Assembly: GCF_048323695.1 (NCBI RefSeq)
Contig: NZ_JBLWFT010000007.1
Coordinates: forward strand, 101,458 to 165,457
Source of the DNA: Aquisalimonas sp007126095
Lineage (GTDB): Bacteria > Pseudomonadota > Gammaproteobacteria > Nitrococcales > Aquisalimonadaceae
DNA: 64,000 nt
Direction: 5' to 3'
How positions within the stretch are numbered: the first letter of the stretch is position 1; each line of letters starts with the position of its first letter. The notes under the pieces were generated by a model. The model searched no databases, was not told where the DNA came from, and worked only from the letters and a program-made list of their open reading frames with translations. The translations under genes were made by a program, and so were the position numbers. Below are positions 35,499-43,905 of this stretch, piece by piece.

Positions 35499-37862
35499 CT
35501 ACTCAACCGTTTTCAGTGCGGACACCATGTCCAGGCGCCGCAGTCGTCGCAGGATCAGGAGAACGGACAACACCGTCGCTACGATCACCCCTGCGGCGGC
35601 GAAGGCGTAAGTCTGCGGGGTGATCACGAACGGCACGCGGAACAGGTCCGTGCTCATGGCGGCGCTCAGTGCCATCGCGAACCCGGTACCCAGCAGCCAG
35701 CCCAGCGGGATGGCCAGCAGCGTCAGCGCGGCGATCTCGCCCAGCAGGATCCAGCTCACCTCGCCCCGTGTATAACCCAGCACCCGCAGGGTGGCCAGCT
35801 CCCGGGCGCGCTCGGCAAAGGCGATGCGGGCGTTGTTGTAGGCCACGGCAAAGGTGATGGAACCGGCCAGCAGCATCAGAATGGCCATCATGATCAGCAC
35901 GGTGTCGTCGATGTACTCGCGGATGGCGGCCTCCGCTTCGCCGATCAGCCCGATGCCGGCGATCTGTGGCACCTCCCACAGCGCCTCGTACAGCGCCGGA
36001 TGCTGGCTGGTATCGGTGAGCAGCCATACCCCGGAGAGGGCCGGGCCCTCGCGCATCAGCCGGTTCAGTGCCTGGCGCTCCATGTAGGCGCTCACCCCCA
36101 CGGGCTCGCTGACTACGGCCGCCAGTTCCACATCCAGGGTGCGCCGGTGGCCTTCCATGACCTCCACCTGCACCGCATCCCCGGGGCGCAGGCCCAGATA
36201 GTCCGCCAGGTAATCCGTGAGCACCAGGCCTTCCGGCGGCAGGCGCTGGGGCTGTCCGCGGGCATCGGTGAGCCGGCGCAGCTTCGGTTCCGCGTCCATG
36301 CCGAGGATCGCCGTGCGGTAGTCCTGGCCGTTGGCGGCCAGCCGCACCGGCACATTGCGAAAGCCCTCCACATACTGGACCCCGGGCTTGTGGCGCAGCC
36401 CGGCCACGGCGTGGGCCGAGGCGGGCTCGGTGAAGTAGAGGTTGATGTCCATGGTCTGAACCAGCCGGTACTGGGTGTCGAGCATGTCGTCCACGGCCCC
36501 GAACTGGTAACTGCCCACCATGAGGAGCGCGCCGGAGAGGCCGATGCCGAGCACCGAGAGGCCGGATTTCAGGCGGTGGCGGACTAGATTGCGCACGATG
36601 ATGCGTGTGGGCTGATCCAGCAGCCGCCCCAGGTGCGAGCGCTCAAGCCAGCCCTGGCGGAACGTCTCCGGCGCCGGCGGGCGCATGGCCTCGGCGGGCG
36701 GCAGACTCACCGCCCCGCGCACGGCCCGGTACGTGCCCAGTGCCGCGGCACCCGCGGCCACGACCACCGCCAGCAGCAGCACCTGGGGCTGCAGTCGGAA
36801 GCTCATGGCCGGGAAGCGGAAGTATTCCATGTACACCGCCGCCAGGGCATCGGCCGCCCATGCGCCCATGCCCACCCCGACGGCTACCCCGATGAGCACG
36901 ATCAGGCCGGTGAGCAGCCCGTAGTGTCCGGCCATGTCCCGGTTGCTGTAACCGAAGGCCTTGAGCACCGCCACCTGCTGGCGCTGCGTGCGCACGATGC
37001 GCCCCATGAGCACGTTCAGCAGGAACGCGGCCACGCCCAGGAAAAGGGTCGGCAGCACCACGGCCATGACCCGGAGCTGATCCAGTTCCATGGTCAGGAA
37101 CTGGTGCGAGACCTGATCGTCGCGGTCGTAGGCGCCGGTGCCGCCGTAGCGCGCGAGCAGCGTATCCAGGGCGTCGATCACCGGTTCCGCGTCGGCCCCG
37201 GCCTGCAGGGTCAGCACCGCATTGTTGAAGGCGCCGTCCATGCCGAAAGCGTTGGCCAGGGCGCGGCGGTTCATCCACAGCACGGCGAAGCGCTCGTAGT
37301 CCGGCAGCAGGTCCGCCGGGCCGATCTGGTAGACGAACTCCGGCGACAGGGCCACGCCGCTGACCGTCATGGTCTCCAGGCGCCCGCGAATGATGGCGGT
37401 CACGGTGTCGCCGGGTCGCAGGCCATGGGCCTCGGAGAAGGGTTCGCTGATCACTACCTGGTCCGACCGGCCCGGGTCCGGCAGGCTGCCTTCGCGCAGG
37501 TAGAGCCGGTTCAGGTCCGGTTGTCGGCCATCCGGCAGGGACAGCAGTTGGCCGCGCACCGGATCGTCGTAGCCAGGCACTTCCAGCCGCACCGGTGCGT
37601 TGACACGGGTCTCCACGTGATCCACGCCCGGGATGTCGCGAAGCCGTTCCGCGAGGCCCTCCGGTGCCCGCTTGAGGTCTACGAACACGTCGGCGAAGTG
37701 ATAGTCCCGGTAGAAGCGGTCCTTGGTCAGGCTGATGGCGTCCAGGGTGGTCACGGCGATGATCAGCGTCATCACGCCCGCAGCCACCACCACGGCAATG
37801 GCCGCCACCTGGCCCTTGAGGTCGACCAGATCGCGGAGCAGTTTGCGGTGGATGGTGCGCAC
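35499..37862 (-). CDS. FtsX-domain ABC transporter permease
   Basis: A 787-residue permease with two FtsX domains. An N-terminal helix (about 18-40) is followed by a large periplasmic domain (about 45-250), a triple-helix block (265-385), another helix near 435, a second periplasmic domain, and a C-terminal triple-helix block (650-775). The FtsX-type ELATLRVLGYTRGEVSW is in the last block. This two-FtsX layout is typical of LolCE- and MacB-like mechanotransmission exporters. GTG start; coupled to the ATPase gene upstream by a 5-bp gap. Possible role: export of lipid, peptide or lipoprotein cargo with the HlyD adaptor. Confidence 0.88.
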   Translation of the reverse strand: MRTIHRKLLRDLVDLKGQVAAIAVVVAAGVMTLIIAVTTLDAISLTKDRFYRDYHFADVFVDLKRAPEGLAERLRDIPGVDHVETRVNAPVRLEVPGYDDPVRGQLLSLPDGRQPDLNRLYLREGSLPDPGRSDQVVISEPFSEAHGLRPGDTVTAIIRGRLETMTVSGVALSPEFVYQIGPADLLPDYERFAVLWMNRRALANAFGMDGAFNNAVLTLQAGADAEPVIDALDTLLARYGGTGAYDRDDQVSHQFLTMELDQLRVMAVVLPTLFLGVAAFLLNVLMGRIVRTQRQQVAVLKAFGYSNRDMAGHYGLLTGLIVLIGVAVGVGMGAWAADALAAVYMEYFRFPAMSFRLQPQVLLLAVVVAAGAAALGTYRAVRGAVSLPPAEAMRPPAPETFRQGWLERSHLGRLLDQPTRIIVRNLVRHRLKSGLSVLGIGLSGALLMVGSYQFGAVDDMLDTQYRLVQTMDINLYFTEPASAHAVAGLRHKPGVQYVEGFRNVPVRLAANGQDYRTAILGMDAEPKLRRLTDARGQPQRLPPEGLVLTDYLADYLGLRPGDAVQVEVMEGHRRTLDVELAAVVSEPVGVSAYMERQALNRLMREGPALSGVWLLTDTSQHPALYEALWEVPQIAGIGLIGEAEAAIREYIDDTVLIMMAILMLLAGSITFAVAYNNARIAFAERARELATLRVLGYTRGEVSWILLGEIAALTLLAIPLGWLLGTGFAMALSAAMSTDLFRVPFVITPQTYAFAAAGVIVATVLSVLLILRRLRRLDMVSALKTVE

Positions 37863-37867
37863 GCCGG

Positions 37868-38596
37868 TTACCAGCTCAGCTCGGATGGCGCCTTGCGCTG
37901 CTCGTTCACGTGGACGTCGCTGACGCGTCCGTCGCTCAGCCGCACCACCCGGTCGGCCATTTCGGCGATCACCACGTTGTGGGTGATCACCGCCGTGGTG
38001 GTGTGAAGCTCCCGGTTCACGTGCTCGATGGCTTCCAGCACCTGCACGCCGGTGCGGGAGTCCAGCGCCCCGGTGGGCTCGTCACACAGCAGCACCGCGG
38101 GGCGCTTGGCGATGGCCCGGGCGATCGCCACGCGCTGTTGCTCGCCGCCGGAGAGCTGGGACGGGAAGTGGTCCAGCCGCTCGCTCAGACCCACCAGGGC
38201 CAGGGCATCTTCCGGGCGCATGGGGTTGCGGCTGATGTCCGTGACGATGGCCACGTTCTCGCGGGCCGTGAGGCTCGAGATGAGATTGTAGAACTGGAAC
38301 ACGAAGCCCACATGATCGCGCCGGTAGGCGGTGAGCACCCGGTCGCTGGCCCGTACCAGGTCCTGATTGCCGTAGCGCACCTGGCCGTCCGTGGCACTGT
38401 CCAGCCCGCCGAGGATGTTCAGCAGGGTGGACTTGCCCGATCCCGAGGCGCCCAGCATGACCGTGAGTTCGCCGGCATGGAGGTCCAAATCCACCCCGCG
38501 CAGGGCGTGGATGACCATTTCGCCGTTATGGTAGACCTTGGTCAGGCCACGTGTGGCGAACACCACCTCAGGAGAAGAAGCCGGGGCGTGCTGCAT
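37868..38596 (-). CDS. ABC transporter ATP-binding protein (LolD/MacB type)
   Basis: About 242 residues, with Walker A GASGSGKST, signature LSGGEQQRVAIARA, Walker B VLLCDEPTGALDS and switch His in VITHNV. The ATG at 38596 (MQHAPASS) was preferred; an in-frame upstream start would place the FNR box inside the coding region. The first gene of the exporter operon. The FNR box lies 58 bp upstream with a -10-like TACAGT properly spaced, so the operon is probably induced at low oxygen. Confidence 0.9.
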   Translation of the reverse strand: MQHAPASSPEVVFATRGLTKVYHNGEMVIHALRGVDLDLHAGELTVMLGASGSGKSTLLNILGGLDSATDGQVRYGNQDLVRASDRVLTAYRRDHVGFVFQFYNLISSLTARENVAIVTDISRNPMRPEDALALVGLSERLDHFPSQLSGGEQQRVAIARAIAKRPAVLLCDEPTGALDSRTGVQVLEAIEHVNRELHTTTAVITHNVVIAEMADRVVRLSDGRVSDVHVNEQRKAPSELSW

Positions 38597-38653
38597 GGGA
38601 GGGTCCGCGACCAGTCCAGTGATTGCACTGTAACAGCAGAAATCGGGCGCGGG

Positions 38654-38667
38654 TTGATTTGAATCAA
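38654..38667. promoter_or_regulatory. FNR/ANR box upstream of the ABC exporter operon
   Basis: TTGATTTGAATCAA, a perfect TTGAT-N4-ATCAA palindrome. On the minus strand a -10-like TACAGT (38632-38627) places the start of transcription about 41 bp from the box centre, the class II activation position. Confidence 0.72.
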
Positions 38668-38719
38668 CCTGGCACGCCACCGTAATAGGGAAGGCGTGCC
38701 CGGTTGCTCTTCCGCAAGT

Positions 38720-39085
38720 CTATGGTGCTCGCTGAGCGGGCGGCGTTCGACGGAACATCAGTTGCACGAACGGATAGATCACCACGCCCGCCCCTACGCC
38801 GAAGCCAATACTGGCTCCGATGAGGGCCGCGTAATCAACGATGCTGGTAATCTGGGCGTGGCTGGCGCTCGAAAACCCGGGACCCATTGCGAACACCAGC
38901 AGGGCCACCAGAGCCCCCACCGCTCCGGCAACCTTCACCGCCGGGGCGGGATTGAACTGGCTCCGACGCAGGTATACGTATACGGCAACACCCAGCGCAG
39001 CCAGGAGAAGGATACCCGCCGGCACAAGCAGGGCGCGGAAGAGCTCCAGCAGTACGGCCAGGATGCCGGTTAAGGAAAATGCCAT
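38720..39085 (-). CDS. Small membrane protein, DUF5368-like
   Basis: A 121-residue protein with three predicted membrane helices (about 8-40, 50-70, 82-110) and an Arg-rich short loop (YLRRSQFN) after the first. It resembles the small membrane family DUF5368 in layout; the match is from memory and tentative. A ribosome site (AAGGAGGAC) precedes the start. It is encoded 25 bp downstream of the sulfide:quinone reductase gene, so it is co-transcribed and may be a membrane partner. Confidence 0.55.
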   Translation of the reverse strand: MAFSLTGILAVLLELFRALLVPAGILLLAALGVAVYVYLRRSQFNPAPAVKVAGAVGALVALLVFAMGPGFSSASHAQITSIVDYAALIGASIGFGVGAGVVIYPFVQLMFRRTPPAQRAP

Positions 39086-39110
39086 GATTCGTCCTCCTTG
39101 GTACCAGGGC

Positions 39111-40466
39111 TCAGATGCGGCCGCGCAGCATGGCGTTATAGGCTGCGTGCAACATACGATCCTTCATGAGCCATGGCACCCATTGCTCTTCCATCGGATC
39201 GATGAAGTTGAATGACGGCACCATCTCCAGATCGTAGTCGAACTCCACGAGGATGCCGCGGCCCTGCTCGGTGATGAGCGGGCAGGAGGTGTAGCCGTTG
39301 TAGCTCCCGCGGAGCTCGCTGTCCTGAATGACCGCGAGGAGATTCTCCACGGCCACGGGCACCTGTGCCTTCACGCTGGCGGCGGTCTTGCCGATGGGCG
39401 TGCCCACCACGTCACCGACGCCGAAGACATTGGGGTAGCGCCGGTGCTGCATGGTGTACTGGTCGACCTCGAGCCAGCCCTCGAAGGGGCCGTCCGCCCA
39501 GGCCAGGTCGCTCGTGCGGACCGGGTCGGGGGCGGACATGGGGGGGACGACGTGGATGAAATCGTAGTCCACGGTGCGCTCGCCATCTTCGGTGTTGAAC
39601 ACCGCTTGTCGGGCCCCGGGCTCGATCGCCTTGAGCTGGTGGTGCCAGTTCAGGTTGATGCCCCGGTCGTCCGGGAAATGTGACTTGAGAAAGTCGTCGA
39701 TATCCGGTTGCGAGAACATGCCGTCTCCGGGTGGGAAGTACTGGAGATCGGCGGATTCCCGGTTACCCTGCCGCTGCAGGCGGTGTTCACTGAGCATGGC
39801 GACTTTCAGGGGGGCGCCCGCACACTTCAACGCACCCGGTGCCCGGGTGAAGAGCCCAGTGCCGCCGGAGTCGGTGAATTCGCGGATCATGCTCCAGCTG
39901 CGGCTGGCGTGGTCCGGCGTGTCGTAGACACAGGCGATGCCGTCCTGTCCGATCAGGGCGGGATCCATGCCTTCAATGTCGGCGAAATTGAGCTGCAGGC
40001 CGGTTGCAACGACCAGGTAGTCGTAGTCGAGGGTGTCGCCGTCGCTGGTCACGACGCGGTCGTTCTCCGGGTCGTACTCCGCAACGCTGCTGCGTACCCA
40101 CTCGACGCCGCGCGGGATGTAGCGTTCATTGCGGTCGATGACGCGTTCCGGTTGCCAGGCGCCTGTGGCAACGAGGGTGAGTCCGGGCTGGTAGTAATGC
40201 TGTTCACGGGGGTCTACCAGCGTAATGCGGGCACCGTCCAGAGCGCGAGCCAGACGGGACGCCACCGAGATGCCCGCGGCGCCGGCGCCGACGATGACAA
40301 TGCGCGCACTGGAGGCCAGCGCGTGGCTTGCGCCCGTTCGAAGAAGGGCGCCGCCCGCGACGGTTCCGGCAGCGGCCAGTATGGTGGTGGCGCCGGTCGC
40401 CTGGAGGAAACGGCGGCGGCCGGGGTTGATGCTGTCGTGATTGTTGTTGCCTGAGTCGTGGGTCAT
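39111..40466 (-). CDS. sqr: Sulfide:quinone oxidoreductase, type II, with Tat signal
   Basis: A 451-residue flavoprotein. A Tat motif (RRRFLQATG near residue 17) and a hydrophobic stretch are followed by the FAD-binding IVIVGAGAAGISVASRLA. The later segments ALKCAGAPLKVAMLSEH, HVVPPMSAPD, HRRYPNVFGVGD, YTSCPLI and ILVEFDYD are those of type II SQR, the group including the mitochondrial enzyme. Two redox cysteines (KCAGAP and TSCPL) are conserved. The enzyme oxidises sulfide to sulfane sulfur and reduces quinone. A Tat signal is unusual for type II SQR, which usually faces the cytoplasm or matrix. Start chosen behind GGAGGAGCAGAC. A small membrane protein follows. Confidence 0.85.
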   Translation of the reverse strand: MTHDSGNNNHDSINPGRRRFLQATGATTILAAAGTVAGGALLRTGASHALASSARIVIVGAGAAGISVASRLARALDGARITLVDPREQHYYQPGLTLVATGAWQPERVIDRNERYIPRGVEWVRSSVAEYDPENDRVVTSDGDTLDYDYLVVATGLQLNFADIEGMDPALIGQDGIACVYDTPDHASRSWSMIREFTDSGGTGLFTRAPGALKCAGAPLKVAMLSEHRLQRQGNRESADLQYFPPGDGMFSQPDIDDFLKSHFPDDRGINLNWHHQLKAIEPGARQAVFNTEDGERTVDYDFIHVVPPMSAPDPVRTSDLAWADGPFEGWLEVDQYTMQHRRYPNVFGVGDVVGTPIGKTAASVKAQVPVAVENLLAVIQDSELRGSYNGYTSCPLITEQGRGILVEFDYDLEMVPSFNFIDPMEEQWVPWLMKDRMLHAAYNAMLRGRI

Positions 40467-40552
40467 GTCTGCTCCTCCGAGCCTTCTGCGGCAGCCCATC
40501 GTGGTGATTGGGCTGCATACCTCCATATTAGTATTTTCGAGGGTGTCTGCAG

Positions 40553-40579
40553 GGGTCTGTGACTAAGTCACAAAGACCC
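40553..40579. promoter_or_regulatory. Palindrome upstream of sqr
   Basis: GTGACTAAGTCAC (40559-40571) is a perfect 13-bp palindrome, flanked by GGGTCT and AGACCC arms that extend it to a strong hairpin. It lies about 90-110 bp upstream of the sqr start. It resembles a CRP-type TGTGA-N5-TCACA site with the spacer one base short. Candidate operator; could also act as an upstream terminator. Confidence 0.4.
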
Positions 40580-40609
40580 GGGATCAGAGGTGGTCGGGGG
40601 CAGTGTCTC

Positions 40610-40646
40610 GTAGTGGTGCACGCGCAGTCGTCGCGCGCACCACTAC
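40610..40646 (-). terminator. Hairpin after the lipoprotein gene
   Basis: GTAGTGGTG plus CGCGC pair with GCGCG plus CACCACTAC (14 bp with a 2-nt bulge) 15 bp after the stop of the 600-residue lipoprotein gene. No U tract follows on the minus strand, so it is terminator-like only by position and strength. Confidence 0.4.
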
Positions 40647-40661
40647 CGCCGACGTTTCCGG

Positions 40662-42464
40662 TCAGAAGCCTTCCACCGGGCGCAGAACGTCTTGCTCCTC
40701 TGACGGTTGACCGCTGACGGTGGTCAGGGAGCCTTCTTCTTGGGTGTTCACGTAGATGACTTCGTACGAGACGGGCGATTCCCCGTACGCTGTCTGCAGG
40801 AGACGGTGCGGCCCCGGCGCGAGGCCGAACATGGTGGCCGTATGGGCGCCGGAGGGAAGGTCACCCAGTATGACCTTGCCCGCCTCGGGATCTTCGGCGC
40901 TAACGGCGGCCAGGCGCACGCCGCTGTCCGTCTCCTGTTGCATCAGGACCTCGCTGAGTTCCAGTTCATCGACCTGGTTCCCCGCCTGCGCGCGGCCACT
41001 GGTGGATGCTCCCACCCACTGGGCGTCATAGAGGTCGATGCGGCTGGAACCGTCCACCTTCGCGGCAACAGCGACATGGGTCTCGCCGGTCATCCCTTCG
41101 TCACGATTGTAGAAGATCCAGCCGTCCCGGCTACCCCGCACCGGGCCACTGATATCCTGACCATAAAGGCTATCGGTGGTGTCCAGGATCTGGCGGTCAC
41201 CACCTTGCGTATCCACGCTGATGACCTCCTCATTAGCGCTCCAGGCGACCCGCCCTGCGGAGGCCAGAACGAAGTCGCCAATATCTTCCTCCGTATCCAG
41301 TTCCGACCAGCCGTCGGCATCGACGCGGTACAGCGTCCCCGCGCCACCGGCGATCAGGGATGGCTCGGCATGTGCAAAGTACAACGCGTCCCCGTCAGTC
41401 GTAATCCGGCTCGGTGGCGGGAGATTGACTCCTCCGGGGGGCAGTATCGTCTCCCCGAACTCGAGTGGCTCGCCGGAGCCGTTCTCTGCCTGGGTCATGG
41501 TTCCGGCGCCATCGTTGGTGGGCGGTTGGTAGTGCCAGAGTTCGGCCGGCGGCGTGTCATCGCTGTCCGGGTCCTCAAAGCGAAGGGTGAGGAACTGAGA
41601 GCCGTCGGCAAGCACGGAGCCCAGTGCGGAGACCGAGTGCCAGGGATCATCGTCTTTGCCGGCGTACAGATCCTCGATGTCATTGCCGCTGGGGTCCTGA
41701 ACTGTTCCCGGCCCCGTGTTGAAGTCCATGTCGGTCTTCTTGAGGCGGTTGTTGTCCGCGGTATCCACCACGAGCCAGCCCCGGCCCGCGCCGGTCTCCG
41801 GGTCCCAGACCAGAGCCACCGGCACAAGATGGGAGTCGACTTCCAGGGGGCTCGTGTCGTCGTCGTCGCCCATCAGGAAGCGCTTGTACTCATCGTCGGT
41901 GCTGTAGACCACGGCGGTTTCGTCCGCCTCTTCGAGACTGAACAGAAACATAACATTCAGGTCGAGCGGCATGAGCTCTTCGGACGTCACCTCCCGGGAC
42001 GTGGGGTTGACGGTTGCCCCGGTGTCCGTACTGACGGAACGCATGCCGAAGCTGCCGAATTGCTTGTCACCGTACAGTACCCGATCGACCCGGAATTCCG
42101 AGAGCGTCTGAGACTCGTTGTCCCAGGACGCCTCGTGAATTGGGAAGAAGTTGCGATGATGGTTCACCATCTGTGCCTGCTCAAACTCCGTATCCACCTC
42201 AATGGCGGGATCCGAGGGGGTGTCGGGGTCGATCGCGTACAAACCCTCGGCGTTGTCGATGGGTGACGTGAAGAAGAGCAGATCGTGATTGTCCGCGTCG
42301 CTGTCAAGCCCGGAGAGGTGGGGGAGGCTGTCCCCCGCGCTACCAGTGCTGCCGTCACTGCCGCTGTCGCTGCTGCTTCCGCCGAAACAGCCGGTCAGCC
42401 CTGCGGCCAGTATCGGGATCGTCCACGCGACCAGCCCCATCCGGCGCTCGCTGATTGAATCCAT
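40662..42464 (-). CDS. Large lipoprotein of unknown function
   Basis: A 600-residue lipoprotein. The signal peptide ends in the lipobox LTGC near residue 26, followed by a Gly/Ser/Asp-rich linker. The mature part is strongly acidic and beta-rich, with repeated short segments such as DGDALYFAH, DGWSELDTEE, GRVAWSAN and DGWIFYNRD that look like successive blades of a beta-propeller. No catalytic motif was recognised. It is monocistronic, with a hairpin after it; the sqr gene lies downstream on the same strand after about 195 bp. Surface or periplasmic location is inferred from the lipobox. Confidence 0.75.
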   Translation of the reverse strand: MDSISERRMGLVAWTIPILAAGLTGCFGGSSSDSGSDGSTGSAGDSLPHLSGLDSDADNHDLLFFTSPIDNAEGLYAIDPDTPSDPAIEVDTEFEQAQMVNHHRNFFPIHEASWDNESQTLSEFRVDRVLYGDKQFGSFGMRSVSTDTGATVNPTSREVTSEELMPLDLNVMFLFSLEEADETAVVYSTDDEYKRFLMGDDDDTSPLEVDSHLVPVALVWDPETGAGRGWLVVDTADNNRLKKTDMDFNTGPGTVQDPSGNDIEDLYAGKDDDPWHSVSALGSVLADGSQFLTLRFEDPDSDDTPPAELWHYQPPTNDGAGTMTQAENGSGEPLEFGETILPPGGVNLPPPSRITTDGDALYFAHAEPSLIAGGAGTLYRVDADGWSELDTEEDIGDFVLASAGRVAWSANEEVISVDTQGGDRQILDTTDSLYGQDISGPVRGSRDGWIFYNRDEGMTGETHVAVAAKVDGSSRIDLYDAQWVGASTSGRAQAGNQVDELELSEVLMQQETDSGVRLAAVSAEDPEAGKVILGDLPSGAHTATMFGLAPGPHRLLQTAYGESPVSYEVIYVNTQEEGSLTTVSGQPSEEQDVLRPVEGF

Positions 42465-42664
42465 GGCGTTGCCCTCTTATCGGTTGCACGAAAACCGGGA
42501 AGACCCCTGACAGGGAACACCCGGTGCCGCGTCACATATACGAGGCGGGACCTTACAGCGGACTTACATGTGCCCAGGCGATCTGCGGAAGTCAGTGAGA
42601 CGTCGAAACCAAGATGTCGGGTGAAAGTGAGGCGCTTAGGGAGTTGACCGAGACATCATTTGAG

Positions 42665-42681
42665 TGTACAAGGATTGTACA
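42665..42681. promoter_or_regulatory. Operator-like palindrome TGTACAA-N3-TTGTACA
   Basis: A perfect 7-3-7 inverted repeat in a large gap with no protein gene, about 140 bp before an intrinsic terminator on the plus strand. It may control the candidate small RNA that follows. Confidence 0.5.
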
Positions 42682-42689
42682 AATTGTGT

Positions 42690-42848
42690 TGCGCGCGGCA
42701 TAAGCGCGAAGCGCCAAAGCGGATTCGGGAACTTTGCCAGCTTCAAACTGCCGGTTGTGCAGATGCCGGTTTTGTAATTGATGTGCTTCTCCTCCAGGCG
42801 ACGGCCAAGTCGCCCTTTCTGCCCCCTCACCCGAGGGGGTTTTTTTTG
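42690..42848 (+). ncRNA. Candidate small RNA ending at a strong intrinsic terminator
   Basis: Between the palindrome at 42665 and the terminator at 42822 there is about 130 bp with no convincing reading frame but clear secondary structure. There is a GC-rich segment around 42690-42725, an unpaired stretch with CTTCTCCTCC (anti-Shine-Dalgarno-like, about 42786-42795), a perfect hairpin GGCGAC-N6-GTCGCC (42797-42814), then the terminator. The 5' end is a guess and no -10/-35 was firmly assigned. Confidence 0.4.
42822..42848 (+). terminator. Intrinsic terminator in gene-free gap
   Basis: CCCCCT (42822-42827), a 6-nt loop, AGGGGG (42834-42839), then nine consecutive T. This is the best intrinsic terminator in the window and no upstream protein gene on the plus strand accounts for it. 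Confidence 0.8.
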
Positions 42849-43146
42849 GTCGCACTGGTCAGCGACCTGGTGGACACGAGGGGTGCCGCGCAGCGATGCA
42901 TAAGTCTTGTGTCGGTCATGCGGATTCGGGGAAGGGGGCAGTAGTCTGGACAAGGAAGCGCTCTTGGCCAGATTTTCCGTTCCGAGGTGGTTGTACCGCC
43001 CCGTTTTCCGCTATCAGGATGGACTTCGCACCTGGAGCGCCGGCATTCGTCGCTGCGCCAGTCTTGGTCTGTCGCATCTCCGGATCCCGACGGGATCGCA
43101 CGGGCTGCGCTAGACTGAAGATCGGGCTTTTCGGCGGGTGCGTGGT
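42849..43146. other. Gap between candidate sRNA and SRAP gene
   Basis: No gene was seen. A small perfect hairpin GGTCGC-N8-GCGACC lies just after the terminator T-run. No LexA-type box (CTGT-N8-ACAG) was found ahead of the SRAP gene. Confidence 0.4.
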
Positions 43147-43815
43147 ATGTGCGGCCGATTCGTAAGCAAGACCGACGCGGTCATTGAGCGGGCCTTCAAT
43201 GTGATTCCTCGTCAGTGGACTCATGACTGGGCGAGGTACAACGTGGCGCCGACGCAGCAGGTGCCCGTGATCCGCCTGGCCGATGGGCAGCGGGAAGGGG
43301 TGATGTTGCGCTGGGGGCTGGTGCCGACCTGGGCGAAAGGCCGGCCGACGAACTACAGCACGATCAACGCCCGCGTCGAGACGATCGACACAGCCGCCAC
43401 ATACCGTGGCCCCTGGCAGCGCGGCCAGCGCTGCATCATCCCTGCGCTGGGCTACTACGAGTGGCAGGAGGTCGCAGGTCGGAAACTGCCGCACTTCATC
43501 CGGCGCGCCGGCGGTGAGCCGTTCGGGCTCTGCGGGTTGTGGGAGGTGTCGATGGCTCCGGATGGTAAGGCGCTGGAGTCGTGCACGATCATCACTGTTC
43601 CCGCCAATCCCCTGGTCGCGCAGATCCACGCGAAGGAGCGCATGCCGGCCATGGTGATCGCCGAGCAGTGCGATGTCTGGCTCGGCGGCTCTGTCCATGA
43701 TGCCCGCACCGCTCTGGCGCCGTTCCCCGCGGAGTTGATGGACGCCTATCCGGTGAGCACGCACGTTAACTCCCCTCGGAATGACGATCCGGAGCTTCTC
43801 GAGCGGGTCGCTTAG
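43147..43815 (+). CDS. SRAP-family protein (HMCES/YedK type)
   Basis: About 222 residues. Met-Cys2-Gly-Arg-Phe at the N-terminus supplies the catalytic Cys that, after Met removal, forms a thiazolidine crosslink with abasic sites in single-stranded DNA. INARVETI, GYYEW (Glu) and the His of VSTHVNSPRND are the other conserved active-site elements. The ATG at 43147 is dictated by the need for Cys at position 2; an in-frame GTG three codons upstream is wrong for the chemistry. Single gene; no SOS box was recognised. Confidence 0.93.
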   Translation: MCGRFVSKTDAVIERAFNVIPRQWTHDWARYNVAPTQQVPVIRLADGQREGVMLRWGLVPTWAKGRPTNYSTINARVETIDTAATYRGPWQRGQRCIIPALGYYEWQEVAGRKLPHFIRRAGGEPFGLCGLWEVSMAPDGKALESCTIITVPANPLVAQIHAKERMPAMVIAEQCDVWLGGSVHDARTALAPFPAELMDAYPVSTHVNSPRNDDPELLERVA

Positions 43816-43837
43816 CTGTGTCTCTCACGGCCGTGGC

Positions 43838-43905
43838 GTGTAGACGGTCGTTCCATGTGTGGAACGGTAAGTCGCTGATTCGTGTCTACACAGCCCGTCG
43901 TTCCA
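43838..43905. promoter_or_regulatory. Nested inverted repeats upstream of isochorismatase-like gene
   Basis: GTGTAGAC (43838-43845) and GTCTACAC (43884-43891) enclose the perfect hairpin CGTTCCA-TGTG-TGGAACG (43849-43866). A further copy of GTCGTTCCA follows at 43897-43905 in direct orientation with that at 43847. The 107 bp between the last copy and the ATG at 44012 leave room for a promoter. Candidate operator array; the regulator could be the LysR gene 3' of the target. Confidence 0.45.

Noticed and set aside
40707..42266. 519-codon plus-strand frame opposite the large lipoprotein
   Set aside because: The minus-strand frame has a lipobox signal peptide and a ribosome site; the plus-strand frame has neither.
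42592..42855. 87-codon minus-strand frame across the candidate sRNA
   Set aside because: Its start lies within the terminator T-run and there is no ribosome site or homology.
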